NCBI GenBank assembly: GCA_009746045.1
Contig: RPFO01000163.1
Span: 64,001-128,000 of the forward strand
Source of the DNA: Mesostigma viride
Lineage: Eukaryota; Streptophyta; Mesostigmatophyceae; Mesostigmatales; Mesostigmataceae
Direction: 5' to 3'
DNA: 64,000 nucleotides
Positions 1 through 12,800 of this stretch are shown piece after piece. A model generated the notes under the pieces. It worked only from the letters and a program-made list of their open reading frames with translations. It was not told where the DNA came from and ran no database searches. The position numbers and the translations under genes are program-made. Within the stretch, counting starts at the first letter, position 1. Each line of letters starts with the position of its first letter.

Positions 1-1840
1 CCCGGGTGCTCATACCCATGTGGGTAGTGGGCGCGGCTTGCATAATGATGGGCGGCGGTGGCCGCTGGGTGCTGCGCTCGTGGGTCACCCGGAGCCAGGC
101 GGTCGTATGCTGAGTTGGGGAGGGGAATCGCCTCCCCTGCGACCCCGAAGGAAGACCGACCGGTCCGTGCGGTGCCCTGGCCCTGCCCAGCCATATTTGG
201 CGAGGCATGGCCGAAGGGGCTAGCCCCAAGGGGTCCAGGCGCATGATAGGACGCCCGATTCGCAGCGCGGCGAGACCGCGATCGGCTATCATACAAGGGT
301 GGCGCCGGGGCGCTGCTGGGCCAAGTGGCCAATGTAGGTTGCGGCAGCACCGTAGGCAGGGCCCCACTCCTACCGTAGTGCAGGGTAACATTATTCCCCT
401 GCGCCCCCGCGCCGGCTCCTACACCAAGGGCCGGACCCGCCGACAATCCCGCGATGGATGTTCCACTTGGTGGTCCATTAAGGGGATTCACTACAGGGCT
501 ACCAGGTGGTGCACCGCGGCAGCCGCCGAGGAATTCCCTCCCAAACGTGGGGTTTGTTTGTGCTGGGGATGACCCCCTAGAGCCACGCTCACTACTCGGG
601 CGTGAGTGATTTTGGGTAGCTCTCTCTGCCGCCTCGAGTGCTGCCACGAGGGAAGGGGCAGGAGAGAAGCGATGGGCCTCTCGTCGCCCGGCCTCGCTCA
701 ATACCGTCAGCCGGCATCGCGTGGTGGCTGGTACAGTGTGAAACAATGTGCCGGAGCTGACAGTATATATCCCAGATATAGGGTGTGAGGCAATGGCCAA
801 GACGCCAAACAATGCGTGAAATCGCAACCCACAAAGCGTTTCCTTATAAAGCACGCAATATAAGGAGATTCGTTTCCGGACGAATCCCTTAGGTCAACCG
901 GACAAGGCCAGGTTGGGGCATGCAAGAACCGCAATATGGGTAACGGCCGGGTATGGACAGTTAGGATTGTGGGGATCCGAACCCCACAATGAATTACTGC
1001 AAGCGGAATTAGTAAGGGTTTCGGCCCTTATATAATTCCGTTGCTGATCCGGATCAGATTACAGAAAAACGGGACGGGATAGAGGCCACTAGGAAAGTTT
1101 CCTCCGAGTCCAGTTTAACACGTATGGCTATTTAAAATAGCGCCTTAGTGATTGAGAATGAATGCGAAAGACCTTTGACTTCCTATGCGTCACAGCGCAC
1201 GATGGTGGCTTAAGAATACTTGTCACACAATACGAATAAGCTCAAACCCGGAAAACCGGTTTCGTATATTACAATGTTACCACACAGATTAAAACACTCA
1301 ATGCGGGAAGACTTACACCCAGTAGGCGAGGGATTCACACTCGAGCCCACAGGAGATTTACACTCCAGGATTAAGCGATGGTAAATAATCTGTAGAGCAA
1401 CGTGGTAAATTACGATACAAGGTCCGGATTGCTGGCATAGCTCGTGCCTTCCTATTTTGTCCCTTCGTCCCTGTTGGTGGCTGCGCCTGGCGCTGCCAAC
1501 CAGGCATGACGTGAGGTCCGCGGGGACGGGCTTCTCGAACCGTCTAGAACACATTAAAGACCAGTACATACGGCTAGAGGCCTCTCCTGAAAAATATCCA
1601 AATGTCCGTAGGAACCATCATAACGCATGTGCAGTGCCACTTGGCTGTCCCGTAACTCCCGTTCAGGCGCTAGGTCTGCCTACGGCGCAAAGGCCAAGTT
1701 CGTCAGCAAAACTTCTATGCACTTACTTTCACACGGATTGCCTCGGCTGTAAACTATACTATGGCCTCGGCACTGGCGCCGGATTACGGTCGGCGCCGAT
1801 CGACCGGGACGGATAATTTATATTTACCACAAACGGCATG
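1..1840. other. Unassigned left flank
   Basis: No gene is recognised here on either strand. The first 600 bases are GC-rich and contain short open frames with no familiar motif. From about 1000 the composition becomes more balanced and stops are frequent in all frames. Family A LINE homology starts at about 1850. This could be the end of an undescribed transposon or intergenic DNA. Confidence 0.4.
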
Positions 1841-1849
1841 TTGCATCCG

Positions 1850-2634
1850 TGCAACAGCGGACTTGCTTAAGCATCATACCACCTCCACCACCTCCACCAT
1901 CGCGGCACAACTCAAGCAACAAGCCCTCGACCTTCGCGAGGAGGCCGAGCTCGACAAGCGCAGCCACAATGTCATCGTCAAGCACCTCGACCAGCTAGCC
2001 GGCAGGTGAGACCCCGACGAGCCTTCTCACGGCACTTAAGCGCGACATTCTTGCCCCCATGCCCTACTCACTGGTGAGCTGCAGATGTCGGCTGTTCGCC
2101 TCCCCCGCGCGCGGGGTAAGGCTGGCCCGGCACCTGTGCTTCTCACAGTGGGGGACAAGCTGGCGTTCCTTAAATGCCGCAAGAAGCTCTCGGAGACTCG
2201 CTTCACGCTGGACGACGACTTGACCCTGGCCCAGCAACAGCGGCGACGCGAGCTAATAATGGCCGACCTACCTTCAGCTCCGGCAGCGCGCAGGGGGGAA
2301 GCAGGTGTACTGGAGGGGGGCGGTCATCCACGTTGACCACAAGCCCTGGCAGGCCCCTCCTGCCACCTCAGACTAGGGAACATATACCAGTAGTGTAGAT
2401 TAGTCAGGCTTATAGCCTAGCATGTGGCCCACGCGCATGTGAGCCCACAATGGCCCCCATGGATGATGCCCCTAGTATTTAGTTACGCCATGCCTACAAT
2501 GGGACCTCCCATGGATGTTGCAGTCAGCATTTAGCCATGCTATGCCTAAGCAGGGAGCTACTCTCGGCTGAGATGCCATGTGTACACCAGCTATATAGCC
2601 TAGCCACATTAATTAATTAATTAATTAATTAAAA
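1850..2634 (+). mobile_element. Half-LINE family A, 5'-truncated and internally deleted
   Basis: The translation contains the family A signature LREEAELDKRSHNVIVKHLD at about 1927-1992. A second frame (2085-2300) carries the RRM-like part and the LDDDLTLAQQQRRREL motif of the ORF1 C-terminus. The reading frame is broken at about 2005 and again near 2260. The 3' UTR follows directly (from about 2380) and ends in a (TTAA)n tail at 2609-2634. There is no endonuclease or reverse transcriptase between ORF1 and the tail. The best intact relatives in this window are at 4346-5624 and 46250-48126. Confidence 0.75.
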
Positions 2635-2885
2635 TCATACTCTCCGTTGGGAGCATATTTAACACATAGCCCTGAGAAAGGGGCATCTATGGGTTTGTAA
2701 TACAATCAGGGCGACAACCTGCAGGTGTAGGATGTACAACTATCACCTGCTCTGGTACGTGCACAAGCTAGGTGCACCTGCACCGCCATCAATGATGGTT
2801 CATGCCTCCTAACAAGCACAGGCCCCCAGGGCGACTTGAGGAGAGGGCCTAGAAGGCCTGCATGACATATGGTTTGGAAGGTATG
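2609..2885 (-). mobile_element. Family A 3' end, inverted, sharing its tail
   Basis: The complement of this stretch matches the 3' UTR of family A as seen at 5395-5610, including the 'cctgcaggt...gccctgattgta' block and the terminal CTCC/GGAG hairpin. Its (TTAA)n tail is the same tract that ends the plus-strand copy on its left, so two elements meet tail to tail. Confidence 0.75.
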
Positions 2886-3062
2886 TGTCTGTACTATGGA
2901 GGCAGATGGTGCGCAAGGATAGATGGCAAGTAGTAATGAAGGAGACCACCCCCAAGCCTGTGGGGGCTCCGCGTGTGACCAAGTATGGCATTCATAGTGA
3001 TTCGGGCCGCGGTGCCCACACCCCTACTAGAACTAGGACCTGGATTAATTAATTTTAATTAA
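2886..3062 (+). mobile_element. LINE family R 3' fragment
   Basis: This stretch is nearly identical to the 3' end of the reverse-transcriptase ORF of the full-length LINE R (compare 61490-61635). It encodes the same C-terminal residues (MVRKDRWQVVMKETTPKPVG). After the 'aggacct' block it ends early in a short AATT tract, so the usual final hairpin is missing. Confidence 0.75.
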
Positions 3063-3360
3063 TAGACACGTGACTGCGTCACGTGAGCATAAGTCCTCAG
3101 TGGGAGGGGAACATGGGATGGAATGGATGGTATAAGCTATCTAGGTCCTAGTTACAGGGTGGGCACCGCGGCCCGAATCGCTATGAATGCCATACTTGGT
3201 CACACGCGGAGCCCCCACAGGCTTGGGGGTGGTCTCCTTCATCACTACTTGCCATCTATCCTTGCGCACTGGTCATCTGCCTCTATATTACAGACAAACC
3301 AGGAGGTTGCCCGGGGGTGAGCCCGTCACGTCTAGTGTAGCACATGTCCATGCCGAGTCT
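3063..3360 (-). mobile_element. LINE family R 3' fragment, inverted
   Basis: The complement matches 61420-61714 of the full-length LINE R, including the CACGTGAC/GTCACGTG stem-loop and the last ~60 codons of ORF2. It lies head-on against a second R end starting at 3361, which makes a local foldback. Confidence 0.75.
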
Positions 3361-3463
3361 AGGACCTAGATAGCTTATACCATCCATTCCATCCCATGTT
3401 CCCCTCCCACTGAGGACTTATGCTCACGTGACGCAGTCACGTGTCTATTAATTAATTAATTAA
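3361..3463 (+). mobile_element. LINE family R terminal ~100 bp
   Basis: This is a plus-strand copy of the last ~100 bp of family R, with the 'cccctcccactgaggacttatg' block, the CACGTGAC-GCA-GTCACGTG hairpin and an AATT tail. Confidence 0.75.
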
Positions 3464-3645
3464 TGTGGCTAGGCTATAGCTGGTGCACACATGGCATCTC
3501 AGCAGAGAGTAACTCCCTGCATAGTAGGCATAGCATGGCTAAATTCTTAATGCATCATCCATGGGAGGTCCCATTGTAGGCAGGGCGTGGCTAAATACTG
3601 AAAGCATCATCCATGGGGGCCATTATGGGCGCACATGCGCGTGGG
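3464..3645 (-). mobile_element. Family A-type 3' UTR fragment, inverted
   Basis: The complement corresponds to the 3' UTR segment at about 2440-2605 of the first family A copy, including 'ctgctgagatgcc' and 'agctatagcctagccaca'. No coding part remains. Confidence 0.6.
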
Positions 3646-3872
3646 ATGCAAGGATAGATGGCAAGTAGTGATGAAGGAGACCACCCCCAAGCCTGTGGGG
3701 GCTCCGTGTGTGACCAAGTATGGCATTCATAGCGATTCGGGCCGCGGTGCCCACACCCCTGTAACTAGGACCTAGATAGCTTACACAATCCATTCCAGCC
3801 CATGTTCCCCTCCCACTGAGGACTCATGCTCACGTTACACAGTCACGTGTCTATTAATTAATTCACTAATTA
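3646..3872 (+). mobile_element. LINE family R 3' fragment
   Basis: This copy is collinear with 61510-61733: the final ORF2 codons, the 3' UTR, a slightly mutated hairpin (CACGTTACACAGTCACGTG) and a (TTAA)n tail at about 3853-3872. Confidence 0.75.
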
Positions 3873-4345
3873 ATGCGTGTGGGCCACATGCAAAGGCTAA
3901 GCCTGACTAATCTACACTTCTGGTATATATTCCCTAGTCTGAGGTGGCAGGGGGGGCCTGCCAGGGCTTGTGGTCAACGTGGATGACCGCCCCCCTCCAG
4001 TATACCGGCTTCCCCCCTGCGCGCTGCCGGTCGCCGGAGCTGAAGGTATAGTAGGTCGGCCATAGCTCGCGTCGCCGCTGTTGCTGGGCCAGGGTCAAGT
4101 CGTCGTCCAGCGTGAAGCGAGTCTCCGAGAGCTTCTTGCGGCATTTAAGAGCTTGCGGAACGCCAGCTTGTCCGCCATGTACTTAAAGGTGAGGAGCACA
4201 GGTCCCGGGCCAGCCTTACCCCGCGCGCGGGAAAGGCGGACAGCCGACATCTGCAGCTCACCAGTGAGTTGCATGGGGGCAAGAATGGCGCGCTTAAATG
4301 CCTCAAGGAGGCTCGGCCTAGCCACATACCTTCCAACCCATATAT
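3873..4345 (-). mobile_element. Half-LINE family A, inverted, 5'-truncated
   Basis: The complement holds the family A 3' UTR start and the C-terminal ORF1 region (LDDDLTLAQQQRRREL, with the RRM-like block upstream). ORF1 has a small deletion and frame breaks relative to the copy on its right. The boundary with the plus-strand copy is close to 4345. Confidence 0.7.
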
Positions 4346-5624
4346 ATGTCATGCAGGCCTGACACCCCTGGCCGCAGATGTGGCGGCCATGGGCGGCACG
4401 CTGGCTGCCGAGCTTCCCCTCCTCTCCTCCACCACCACCGCCACCTCCACTGAGCTCCTCGCCTCCACCTCCACCACAACCGACGCCCTCACCGCCCAGC
4501 TCCTCGCCATCGACAAGCGCATGCAGGACAATGCCATAGCCATCGAATGCTTGCAGAACACCGCCGGCATCACTGCCCAGGCGGTGAAGGACATCGCCGC
4601 TCGGCCAGCCCCTGCTGGCCCTGCCGGCGATGCTCCTCCCATCCCGACCTGGGCGGACATGCTTAAGCAACACGCCACCTCCACCACCTCCGCCGTCGCC
4701 GCCCAGCTTAAGCAGCAGACGCTGGACCTCCGCGAGGAGGCCGAGCTCGCCAAGCGCAGCCTTAACGTCATAGTCAAGCACTTCGACCCGCTGCAGGACG
4801 AGACCTCCGAGACCCTTGCCCTGGCGTTTGAGAACAAAATCCTTGTCCCCATGGCTATCACTGGTAAGGGCAAGCCGCGGGGGGTGACCCGCCTTCCCCG
4901 CTCGCGGGGTAAGGCCGGCCCCTCCCCCTTGCTCCTCACCTTTGACACCATGGCGGATAAGATGGAGTTCCTCAAGTGTCGCAAGCGGCTTGGGGGGACC
5001 GCCTACACGCTGGACGACGACTTGACCTTGACGCAGCAACAACGGCGACGGGAGCTATGGCCGACCTACCTCCAGCTTCGGCAGAAGGCGGGGCAGAAGC
5101 CGGTCTACTGGAAGGGGGCGGACATCTACGTCGCCCACAAGCCCTGGCAGGCGACCCCTGCCGCCCCAGCCACCCCAGCCACCCCAGCCTAGGGAATATA
5201 TAGCAGTAGTGTAGCCTAGACAGCTTAGTGACGTGGCCATGTATGCCCACGTGACGGGCCCACACCCGCCCTTGCAATAGCCGTAGCAATTTCGAGTCAT
5301 GCTTTGCCCATGCAGGGAGTTACTCTCTGCTGAGAGGCCATGTGTACCCCAGCTATAGCCTAGCCACATACCTTCCACCCCATATGTCATGCAGGCCTTC
5401 TAGGCCCTCTCCTCAAGCCCCCCCTGGGTGCCTGTGCTTGTTTAGGAGGCATGAACCACCATGGAGGTGCAGGTGCACCTAGTGCACCCAGAGCAGGTGA
5501 TAGTTGTACATCCTACACCTGCAGGTTGTCGCCCTGATTGTATTACAAACCCATAGATGCCCCTCTCTCAGGGCTATGTGTTACATATGCTCCCCACGGA
5601 GCTATGATTTTAATTAATTAATTA
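4346..5624 (+). mobile_element. Half-LINE family A, 5'-truncated, ORF1 part open
   Basis: An open frame from 4349 to 5192 encodes the C-terminal two thirds of an ORF1-like protein. It has a Thr/Ser-rich coiled region, a PTWADMLKQH motif, an RRM-like segment with basic loops, and the closing TAYTLDDDLTLTQQQRRREL block followed by VYWKGADIYVAHKPW. This order resembles the RNA-binding ORF1p of L1-type LINEs. The stop at 5190-5192 is followed directly by a ~420-bp 3' UTR, the hairpin GCTCC-CCAC-GGAGC at 5589-5602 and a (TTAA)n tail. No ORF2 is present. The ORF1-to-UTR junction is the same as in the copy at 46250-48126. Confidence 0.8.
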
Positions 5625-5862
5625 ATGCAGGCCTTCTAGGCCCTCTCCTCAAGCCGCCTTGTGTGCTTGTGCTTGTTTAGGAGGCATGAACCATCATGGC
5701 GGTGCAGGTGCACCTTGTGCATCCAGAGCAGGTGATAGTTGTACATCCTACACCTGCAGGTTGTCGCCCTGATTGTCTTACAAACCCATAGATGCCCCTT
5801 TCTCAGGGCTATGTGTGACATATGCTCCCCACGGAGCTATGATTTTAATTAATTAATTAATT
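5625..5862 (+). mobile_element. Family A 3' end, tandem behind the previous tail
   Basis: This stretch is nearly identical to 5395-5624, with the same UTR, hairpin and tail. It starts immediately after the tail of the upstream copy, as expected from insertion of a severely 5'-truncated copy into an older tail. Confidence 0.8.
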
Positions 5863-6008
5863 TCTCCCCACGGGCCCCGCGGCCCATTGCTAGCCAGGGT
5901 ATAAGTCCGCAGGTGGAGGTTATTGGTCCTGAGGATAGCCGCTACACTACCGCCTCGTCTGCCATTACAGTAGAGGACAGCTCGGATGAGGATTACATCC
6001 CCATCTAG
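5863..6008 (+). pseudogene. C-terminal acidic coding fragment
   Basis: An open frame from just after the TTAA tail to a TAG at 6006-6008 encodes an acidic, Ser/Thr-rich tail with VEVIGPEDSRY, then VEDSSDEDYIPI. Similar acidic tails end transposase-associated proteins, for example the CACTA protein at 38228-39187. There is no upstream continuation because the LINE cluster interrupts it. It could be the last exon of a host or transposon gene cut by LINE insertions. Confidence 0.3.
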
Positions 6009-6848
6009 TGCTTAACGGTTGGGGGATGATGCAGACGATATTTGTTTAATTAAACTTTTGTGTAATTATTTTTCTAATGAGATTAGCATACTACTCCGTG
6101 GCATGCCTTTGCGCATGACACGCAAGTACTTACTTACTACCCATGTCCCAGACGCTGAATTGTATGCCTACTACCTTTTTCACACTGCTGTTTGCATGTC
6201 TGTTCTTCTCTCCCATGTGGGGCTGTCCCTTAACCCTAATGTGAGGGCACACCTATTTGCTTTGTGGGGGGGGAAGGAACTGAAAATTTTACTCCATGTT
6301 CCACTTGTCATGTGTCTACCAGAGCCGGTAAACTCCGCCTCCTGCTCTGGCCAGGTCACAAGCTATAGGTGATACAGATTGATCGATGAAAGTTTCATGC
6401 GGTAGTTCCGATATGACGATGTGCACGCAAGGCCGGCACAACTTGCATGATGCTAAGCATAAAAGTAGACAAGCTAGAAAGGATTACTCCCTTGGCCCAG
6501 CAGCTATAACATGATTGTCACACTTGGAGAAAGCTTCGAAAGAGTACTTGTCTCTTAGAAAAGGACTATTTGTCTCCAAGAAAAATCCTTGCAACAGGCA
6601 CACACGCGCAGTTGCGTGGGGGTTGTCTGCCAGGGCTAACTAGTCAATGTCGCATTTTCTGATTGACATAATTGAAGTCTATTCATAATTGAAGGTGCAC
6701 AGAAGATGCCCCAGCCATGCATATCAGCTATTGGCTGCCACCATCGCAACACTGTACTTCACCAGAAAGGCGTGCCCACGGCTGGTGCTGCCAAACCCAT
6801 CAGAAAGTTATCAAAAGAATGATATCAAGATGATATCCAAGGATCGCA
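6009..6848. other. Intergenic region with no recognised feature
   Basis: This is AT-richer DNA between the transposon cluster and the 3' end of the proteasome gene. A 117-codon open frame at 6019-6372 has no familiar motif and no sign of splicing. Part of the stretch must be the 3' UTR of the minus-strand proteasome gene. Confidence 0.4.
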
Positions 6849-9800
6849 TCAATCTGTCTCCATGACGTCCCCCTCGATGACGTCCACAAGTGAGGATATG
6901 GGCCGGACGTGGGAGGTCAAAATCTCTGTGGCAGAAAAAAAATGAGAAACAATCCATGCAATCAGGGGAGGAGAGCAAGCCACGCAAGAAGCACACAACG
7001 GAAAAGAAATTAGTTCAAGCTGCTCCCTGTCAGCCTTCTGTACAATCCTTTCCCTGTAAAGCTCGACACGAGTACAGAATGAGATGCTGGATGCTAAGAA
7101 CAGCCACGTGCTGATAAACCAGAATTGGATGCAACAATGATAAAACTAGTTGAAGTCCTGGTAGCAAGAACAGTAGAAGCAACAGCGATAGCTGCAGCGG
7201 TAGCAATGGTGGCATTAGTAGACATGAAAGAAATCGAGCAGAGGTAGCAAGACTTTACGGCAAACCGTTCATTCATTCAAATAGACAAGCAACAGGCGTA
7301 TCTTCACATGGATGACCAGGAAACACAACACATATGGACTTGATGGCTTGCTAACAAGCTTTCAGCAGAGGAGAAAATGCCAATACCAAGGCAGCCTGGA
7401 ATCATAGGACTAAATTTAACTAGTAAAAGACCTGTGCGAAGAAATTGACAGACACCCACAGCACGAGCCAACCCATTTGCGCACAGATTTTGTCGGATAC
7501 ATCCAAGAAGTGCAGGAAGGCAGGCTTGCCCAAAGAGATCATTGCCCACAACACGCTGCCCATGTCACGATGCCGCGGCAGCCCCTCCAAAACCTGTTGA
7601 AGCGGGTCCAACAACCAGATGGTTGAACCGAGTGCTGAGTCCACATCTGACGTTGCTAGAGCGGCTTCTGGTATGGATGTGCCTCCGAGCGATCCACACC
7701 TCTAGCCTCACATAGCCAGCGAGCAACAAGGTGCGGACTGGGAACACCCAAACGACTCATAGTCATCTTACCTGTGTGATCCACCGGGCCGCCACATCTT
7801 AAGATCACCCATCCCATGCTAGTCTTGCCTAGGATAATCCACCCTAAGACGGCGTGCAACAAGGTGCAGGGTCTGGACAGTGATCACTCACGTGTCTTCC
7901 CCGGCGCAAAGCCGAAACCCTTGCTCCGCACATACGTCCGCGGGTTCGGCAGCTCGTAGTTGCGAAGGTACTTGGTCTCGTTCTGCAGGTGGAAGACAAA
8001 GACAAGGCACACGAAGAGCACAGAAGAGCAGAAGCAGGCAGAACACGCAGAAGCGACACGAGCACTGGCCGCAATGACAAAAATGTAATCTCAAACTAAA
8101 AAAACAGAGAAGAGAAACGAGAATGAAGAGTCGCAAGCAGCCAAGAAAGCCACAGGTACTTGGCCTTCACGCGAGGGTCAACCGAACTGTGAGTGGCCGA
8201 AAGGTTACCGACTGGGTGAGGGACAGACAAGACAGGTGACCAGCCACGTCGAGGGAAACGTGAAGGGACACAGGCACTCACGGTCCCAACGGGCACGCAG
8301 ATTGGGCATGGCCAGGACATTGCAGATGCTGCCACATGGCCCTACCCAACTCAACGGAGCTGTGACAAAATGTTTACAATCCCACCTTGGATTATACTGG
8401 TACATCTACATTCCCACCTTGGTGATGACACAGAGATCCACGTTGCTGCCGCTGCCTAGGTCATTGAAGATACCCGCGCGGATGGCCTTTGCGACCATGG
8501 CCATCGCCTCCGCCTCCTGCGACGAGCGACCACGCGCATGGCATGATGGGGCACCCGGCCGTGTTATATGCATACATCGCCAAGCATAGTGAATCATTCC
8601 ATTGGTGAACACGCAGGAGGCAACAAACACAAGACATTCTGCCACTGCAGAAGGATGACATAAGGACAACGCATGATGAGACATTCCATCGGTGAACACG
8701 ACATTTCATGAGCGCATGCAGAAGGAGGCAGCATCGAAACAAGGACAAAGCACGACTCTCCCGACACACGCACCCACACGCACACGCACACGCACACGCA
8801 CACGCACACGCACACGCACACGCACACGCACACGCACACGCACACGCACACGCACACGCACACGCACACGCACACGCACACGCACACGCACACGCACACG
8901 CACACGCACACGCACACGCACACGCACACGCACACGCACACGCACACGCACACGCACACGCACACGCACACGCACACGCACACGCACACGCACACGCACA
9001 CGCACACGCACACGCACACGCACACGCACACGCACACGCACACGCACACGCACAATATGAGACCAGCTATCGCACATATGCACCGCCAACAAGTATTGCA
9101 CACCAGTGGCCAAGCATTGCACACCCGTAGCCAGGAACACTTAAGGGGCCAGCTGCCTCTTTCTTGCGGGTAGTCCTATCAACATCCCCGCACACGTATG
9201 CATTAGTTAAAAGCGCACGTATGCGTTGATTAAGAGCATGTGACTGCATGCTCGAGAACGCCCTCCAAGGGAGGGAATGCTTGAGAAATGGATGCAAAAT
9301 AATCCCGTGCTCGGTGGGCGCGCAAACAACAAACAGTGTGGATTGTACACCCACGGACACACGCCCCATACAAGTTCCTCATTGGAATATTCGTACACAC
9401 ACCTGTACGTACATTCGTGCCGATTGCGTACATTCTGATTTGGCACGCCGCAAATAGTGAAAACCATTTGCGTTCAGTGCCGGTCCGCGGAAAACGCGAT
9501 CTGCAAATGAATCCAGGCCGGAATCGAACTGGGGACCTCTCGCACCCACTTTTGCTGACTATAGGACGGACGTCTCCTGATCCTAAGGCATCGCCAACTG
9601 ACACCTACAGTCCAACCGCAAAAGTTCTCCTGTCAGGGGAGTGATGCAAGCCTGTCAGATTTGGTACTAGATAAATCATTCGAGATCTGTGTGTGAAGGA
9701 GTACCGATTGCGTACCTCCATGCACTACACACCACAATATTCATACATTCTCGGGAATATACATGAACCATCACACACTTCCACGCCCCATACGGTACCT

Positions 9801-12800
9801 ATAAAGACCTCCCCAGCCTTCTTACCCACCTTTCCGCACATACCACATGCACGCCTATAAGATACATTTACAGACAAGCACATGCTATGGCTTCACAACG
9901 CAACCCCCATCACCCACCTCCATTCCCTCCCGGTACTCAGTCTCAAAGATGCTCATGGCAGCCAGGGACCCTGACCCCATGGTTGCAAACGGCAGGTTGT
10001 CGGTGGAGCCATGGGGGTAGACCTGCGCGATGGGGTCACAGGGCACAGGGGACCAGGTTGGTGGCAACAACATGAGCGAAGAAGGGAGGGAACAGGGGCA
10101 GGGGAAACGGATAGGGGCAGCAGAATTAGGGAGGAAGGGGATCGTGGAAGGGGAACCGGGTTGGGAGCAACACGACGACGGAACGGACGGGGGAATGGGG
10201 GCAAGGCAACAGGGCTATGCACAACCGGTTTCGAAGGCAACAAAATCAGGCAAGAAGGGAGGGAACAGGGGCAACGGAACAGAAAAAAGAGAGAACTGAA
10301 CACGAGGGAAACTAGGGTACCGGAAAGGAGGCTGAGGAGATGGAGGGTAAGGGCATGGCGGGTGAGAGGGCAGGGTATGAGGGCCGCAGCAGCAACTGAC
10401 GGTGAGCTCCTGATGCAACGACGTGCTCACACCCAAAATGCAGCAATATCCACCACCTCCCCATCCCACCACCACAACACATGCCCTCACACCTCCACCA
10501 CATGGTGCCTGCACAGCACATTCCAGTCAGTAAATACAATCCATGACACCCGGCGGCCGCTCACCGTGAAGATGTGGGGGCCGGTGCAGTCCACGCCCCC
10601 AAGCACCAGCGCGGCGCTGACATGCCCTTGGTACCTGCATGGGGATGCAAGGGGACAAATGCAAGGAAATAAGAAAAACAAAGGGAAATCGAGCCCATGC
10701 AAAGCATGTGCACACCCATGTATGTGAGCCACCATGCAAGCACATGACTTGGCACATGGCTTGGGGGCCACACACCGACATCCACGCAAGTAAACGGAGA
10801 AGAACACACATGAGCCGCATAAATTGTCAAACAGAAATGGGTACGTGGCGTTGGGGGCACTTGCACACACGCAAGTCAATGTGCAAGCACACAGATAGGA
10901 TCGTGTGCAAGCACACAGATAGGATCGTGTGCAAGCACACAGATAGGATCGTGTGCAAGCACACAGATAAGCTTCTGGGCTAGCCGATCTGCTTGCATAT
11001 TGGAACATGCAAGGGGGGGGGCATCTGCTTGCATACTGGCACATGCAAGCGGGGGGGCATCTGCTTGCATAATGTCAAGGACACACATAACCATCACCCA
11101 ACAGGTCATACTGGAGTAGTTGATCAAGCCAACATCCCCCACTTATACAGAAAGGGTGCAGCCCTCTCTTAAGATCGAGCCACGTACAGCCCAGATTCAG
11201 AGCACAGCTTCACCCACTGGAGCAGGCGCGCCTTGCGCACACGCCACCACCTACACATGCATGATCATCATCAAGCACGCCTTTCACCCACTTGAACAGG
11301 TGCGTCTTGAGCAGCGTCAGCGCAGCAGCCACACGGCTCTGCCGGTTGACGTCATAGCGGTGGAGCTCCAGGGCACTGCTGACCATGCCTGGTGCCGAAA
11401 ATAGAAGCGGGGAGGACAGCAGAGAGGCAAGCGGCAGCAGACAAGCGGGGGGGGGGCGATACCAGGTCAGCCACGCATCGGCAACAGCGCTGCGACTCAA
11501 AGTAAAAACGAGAGCCTTGACTCGAGGAAGGACAGCGCCGAGAGTAGAGAACAGTGCCAAGAGGACGATAAAGACTTGGCCGAGAGGGAAAAAAGGACAC
11601 AGCCGTCAGTCAAGTAGCGAGAGAGCTGTGAGTCAAGGAAAGCACAGAGCCGTCAGGAAAGGAAGGATAGCGCTGTGGTGGCAAGTTGAGACGGAGCAAG
11701 GCAGACCGGGTGCCAGCTATGAGGGAGGGGGGAGAAGGGGGGGGGGGGGGGGGGGCAGGGGCAGCCTGCGCTAGGTTTAGCCTGTAAGGGCCTGTGCTAG
11801 GCCAAGCGTGCAAGGATTAAACTAAATTAAAATTAAATTATAACATGCCTCCGTTGGGAGATCATGTAGCACATATTCCATGATGGATGGGTGGAGGGGA
11901 GGAAGCCGCGTAATCGAACTAACCTAACTCTAAGCTATCTAGTCCAGAAAAGCCTAACTACACTACTCATCAAAACGCCTCCTCCTCTTGGGGGGAGGGG
12001 GCTTGCCCACAGGGTCTGGCGTGTGAGCCTTGACAATCTTCTGCCACCGCGTCTTGTCCTGCATGGCAGTCCAAAGACGTGCAAGGATGCGCCCGCATAA
12101 TTGCTCAAGTCACGACCGTAGGATTCGCTACTCCGACGGTTGAGCAGGGAAAGGGGTAGGCTTCCAATAACGCTGTCCTAGTGCATGGAATTCTGTCTTC
12201 GGTCACCACTGGTGGGCACACACCGGGATTGCCAGATCCGCATCAGCGGAACATCGCAAGGGGATGTAAATGATCCATGTGGAAACGGAATATCAAGACT
12301 AAGTTATTGAACAAAAATTATTGTCATATCGTAGGATAGAAGAAAGGAATCAGCAAGAAGGGCCATCGAAACGGGACATGAAAATGAGATATCGAAGTGG
12401 GGTGACACTGACAGGATGAGGTTGATACCTTAGGTTGGCAACTAGAAAAGGAGTTAGAAACGATTCGACGACAAGGCCCTCGGAGTTGTTATGATATGGG
12501 GCTTTTTTTTCTTGCCAGCGCCGCTGGTCAGGTACGCACACATCAGCCAGGTATCACAAGGAAAGGCTCGTGCACCATCGGGACGCACCTGTCACGGCCT
12601 CGGTGTCGGCAGCGGTACCGGCTCCGCAGCAGTATATATTGGGAGCAAGGTAATGAATTTTCGCGCAATTCTTCTCTACCACCATCGCATCGGACGTAGC
12701 CCGTGTGTCTGCCCCGAGAACCACGCCATCCTGCAGCACGGCGTTGCATGCAAGCAAGGCAAATTGAGCAACTCCCAAAGGTTAGCAAGAAGATAGAGCG

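Noticed and set aside
592-934. Possible gene on the minus strand at 0.6-0.9 kb
   Set aside because: Short overlapping frames without a motif, splice support or codon bias.
4095-5042. 315-codon minus-strand frame at 4.1-5.0 kb
   Set aside because: It runs across the border between an inverted and a direct family A copy; the coding sense of the second is the plus strand.
8594-9140. Long open frames across 8.6-9.1 kb on both strands (Val-Cys, Arg-Thr and His-Ala repeats)
   Set aside because: They are translations of the (CACACG)n satellite in a proteasome intron and stay open only because the unit is 6 bp.
9500-9600. tRNA gene on the minus strand at 9.5-9.6 kb
   Set aside because: A- and B-box-like blocks are present, but I could not fold a proper cloverleaf with anticodon arm, and the head recurs with a non-tRNA body.
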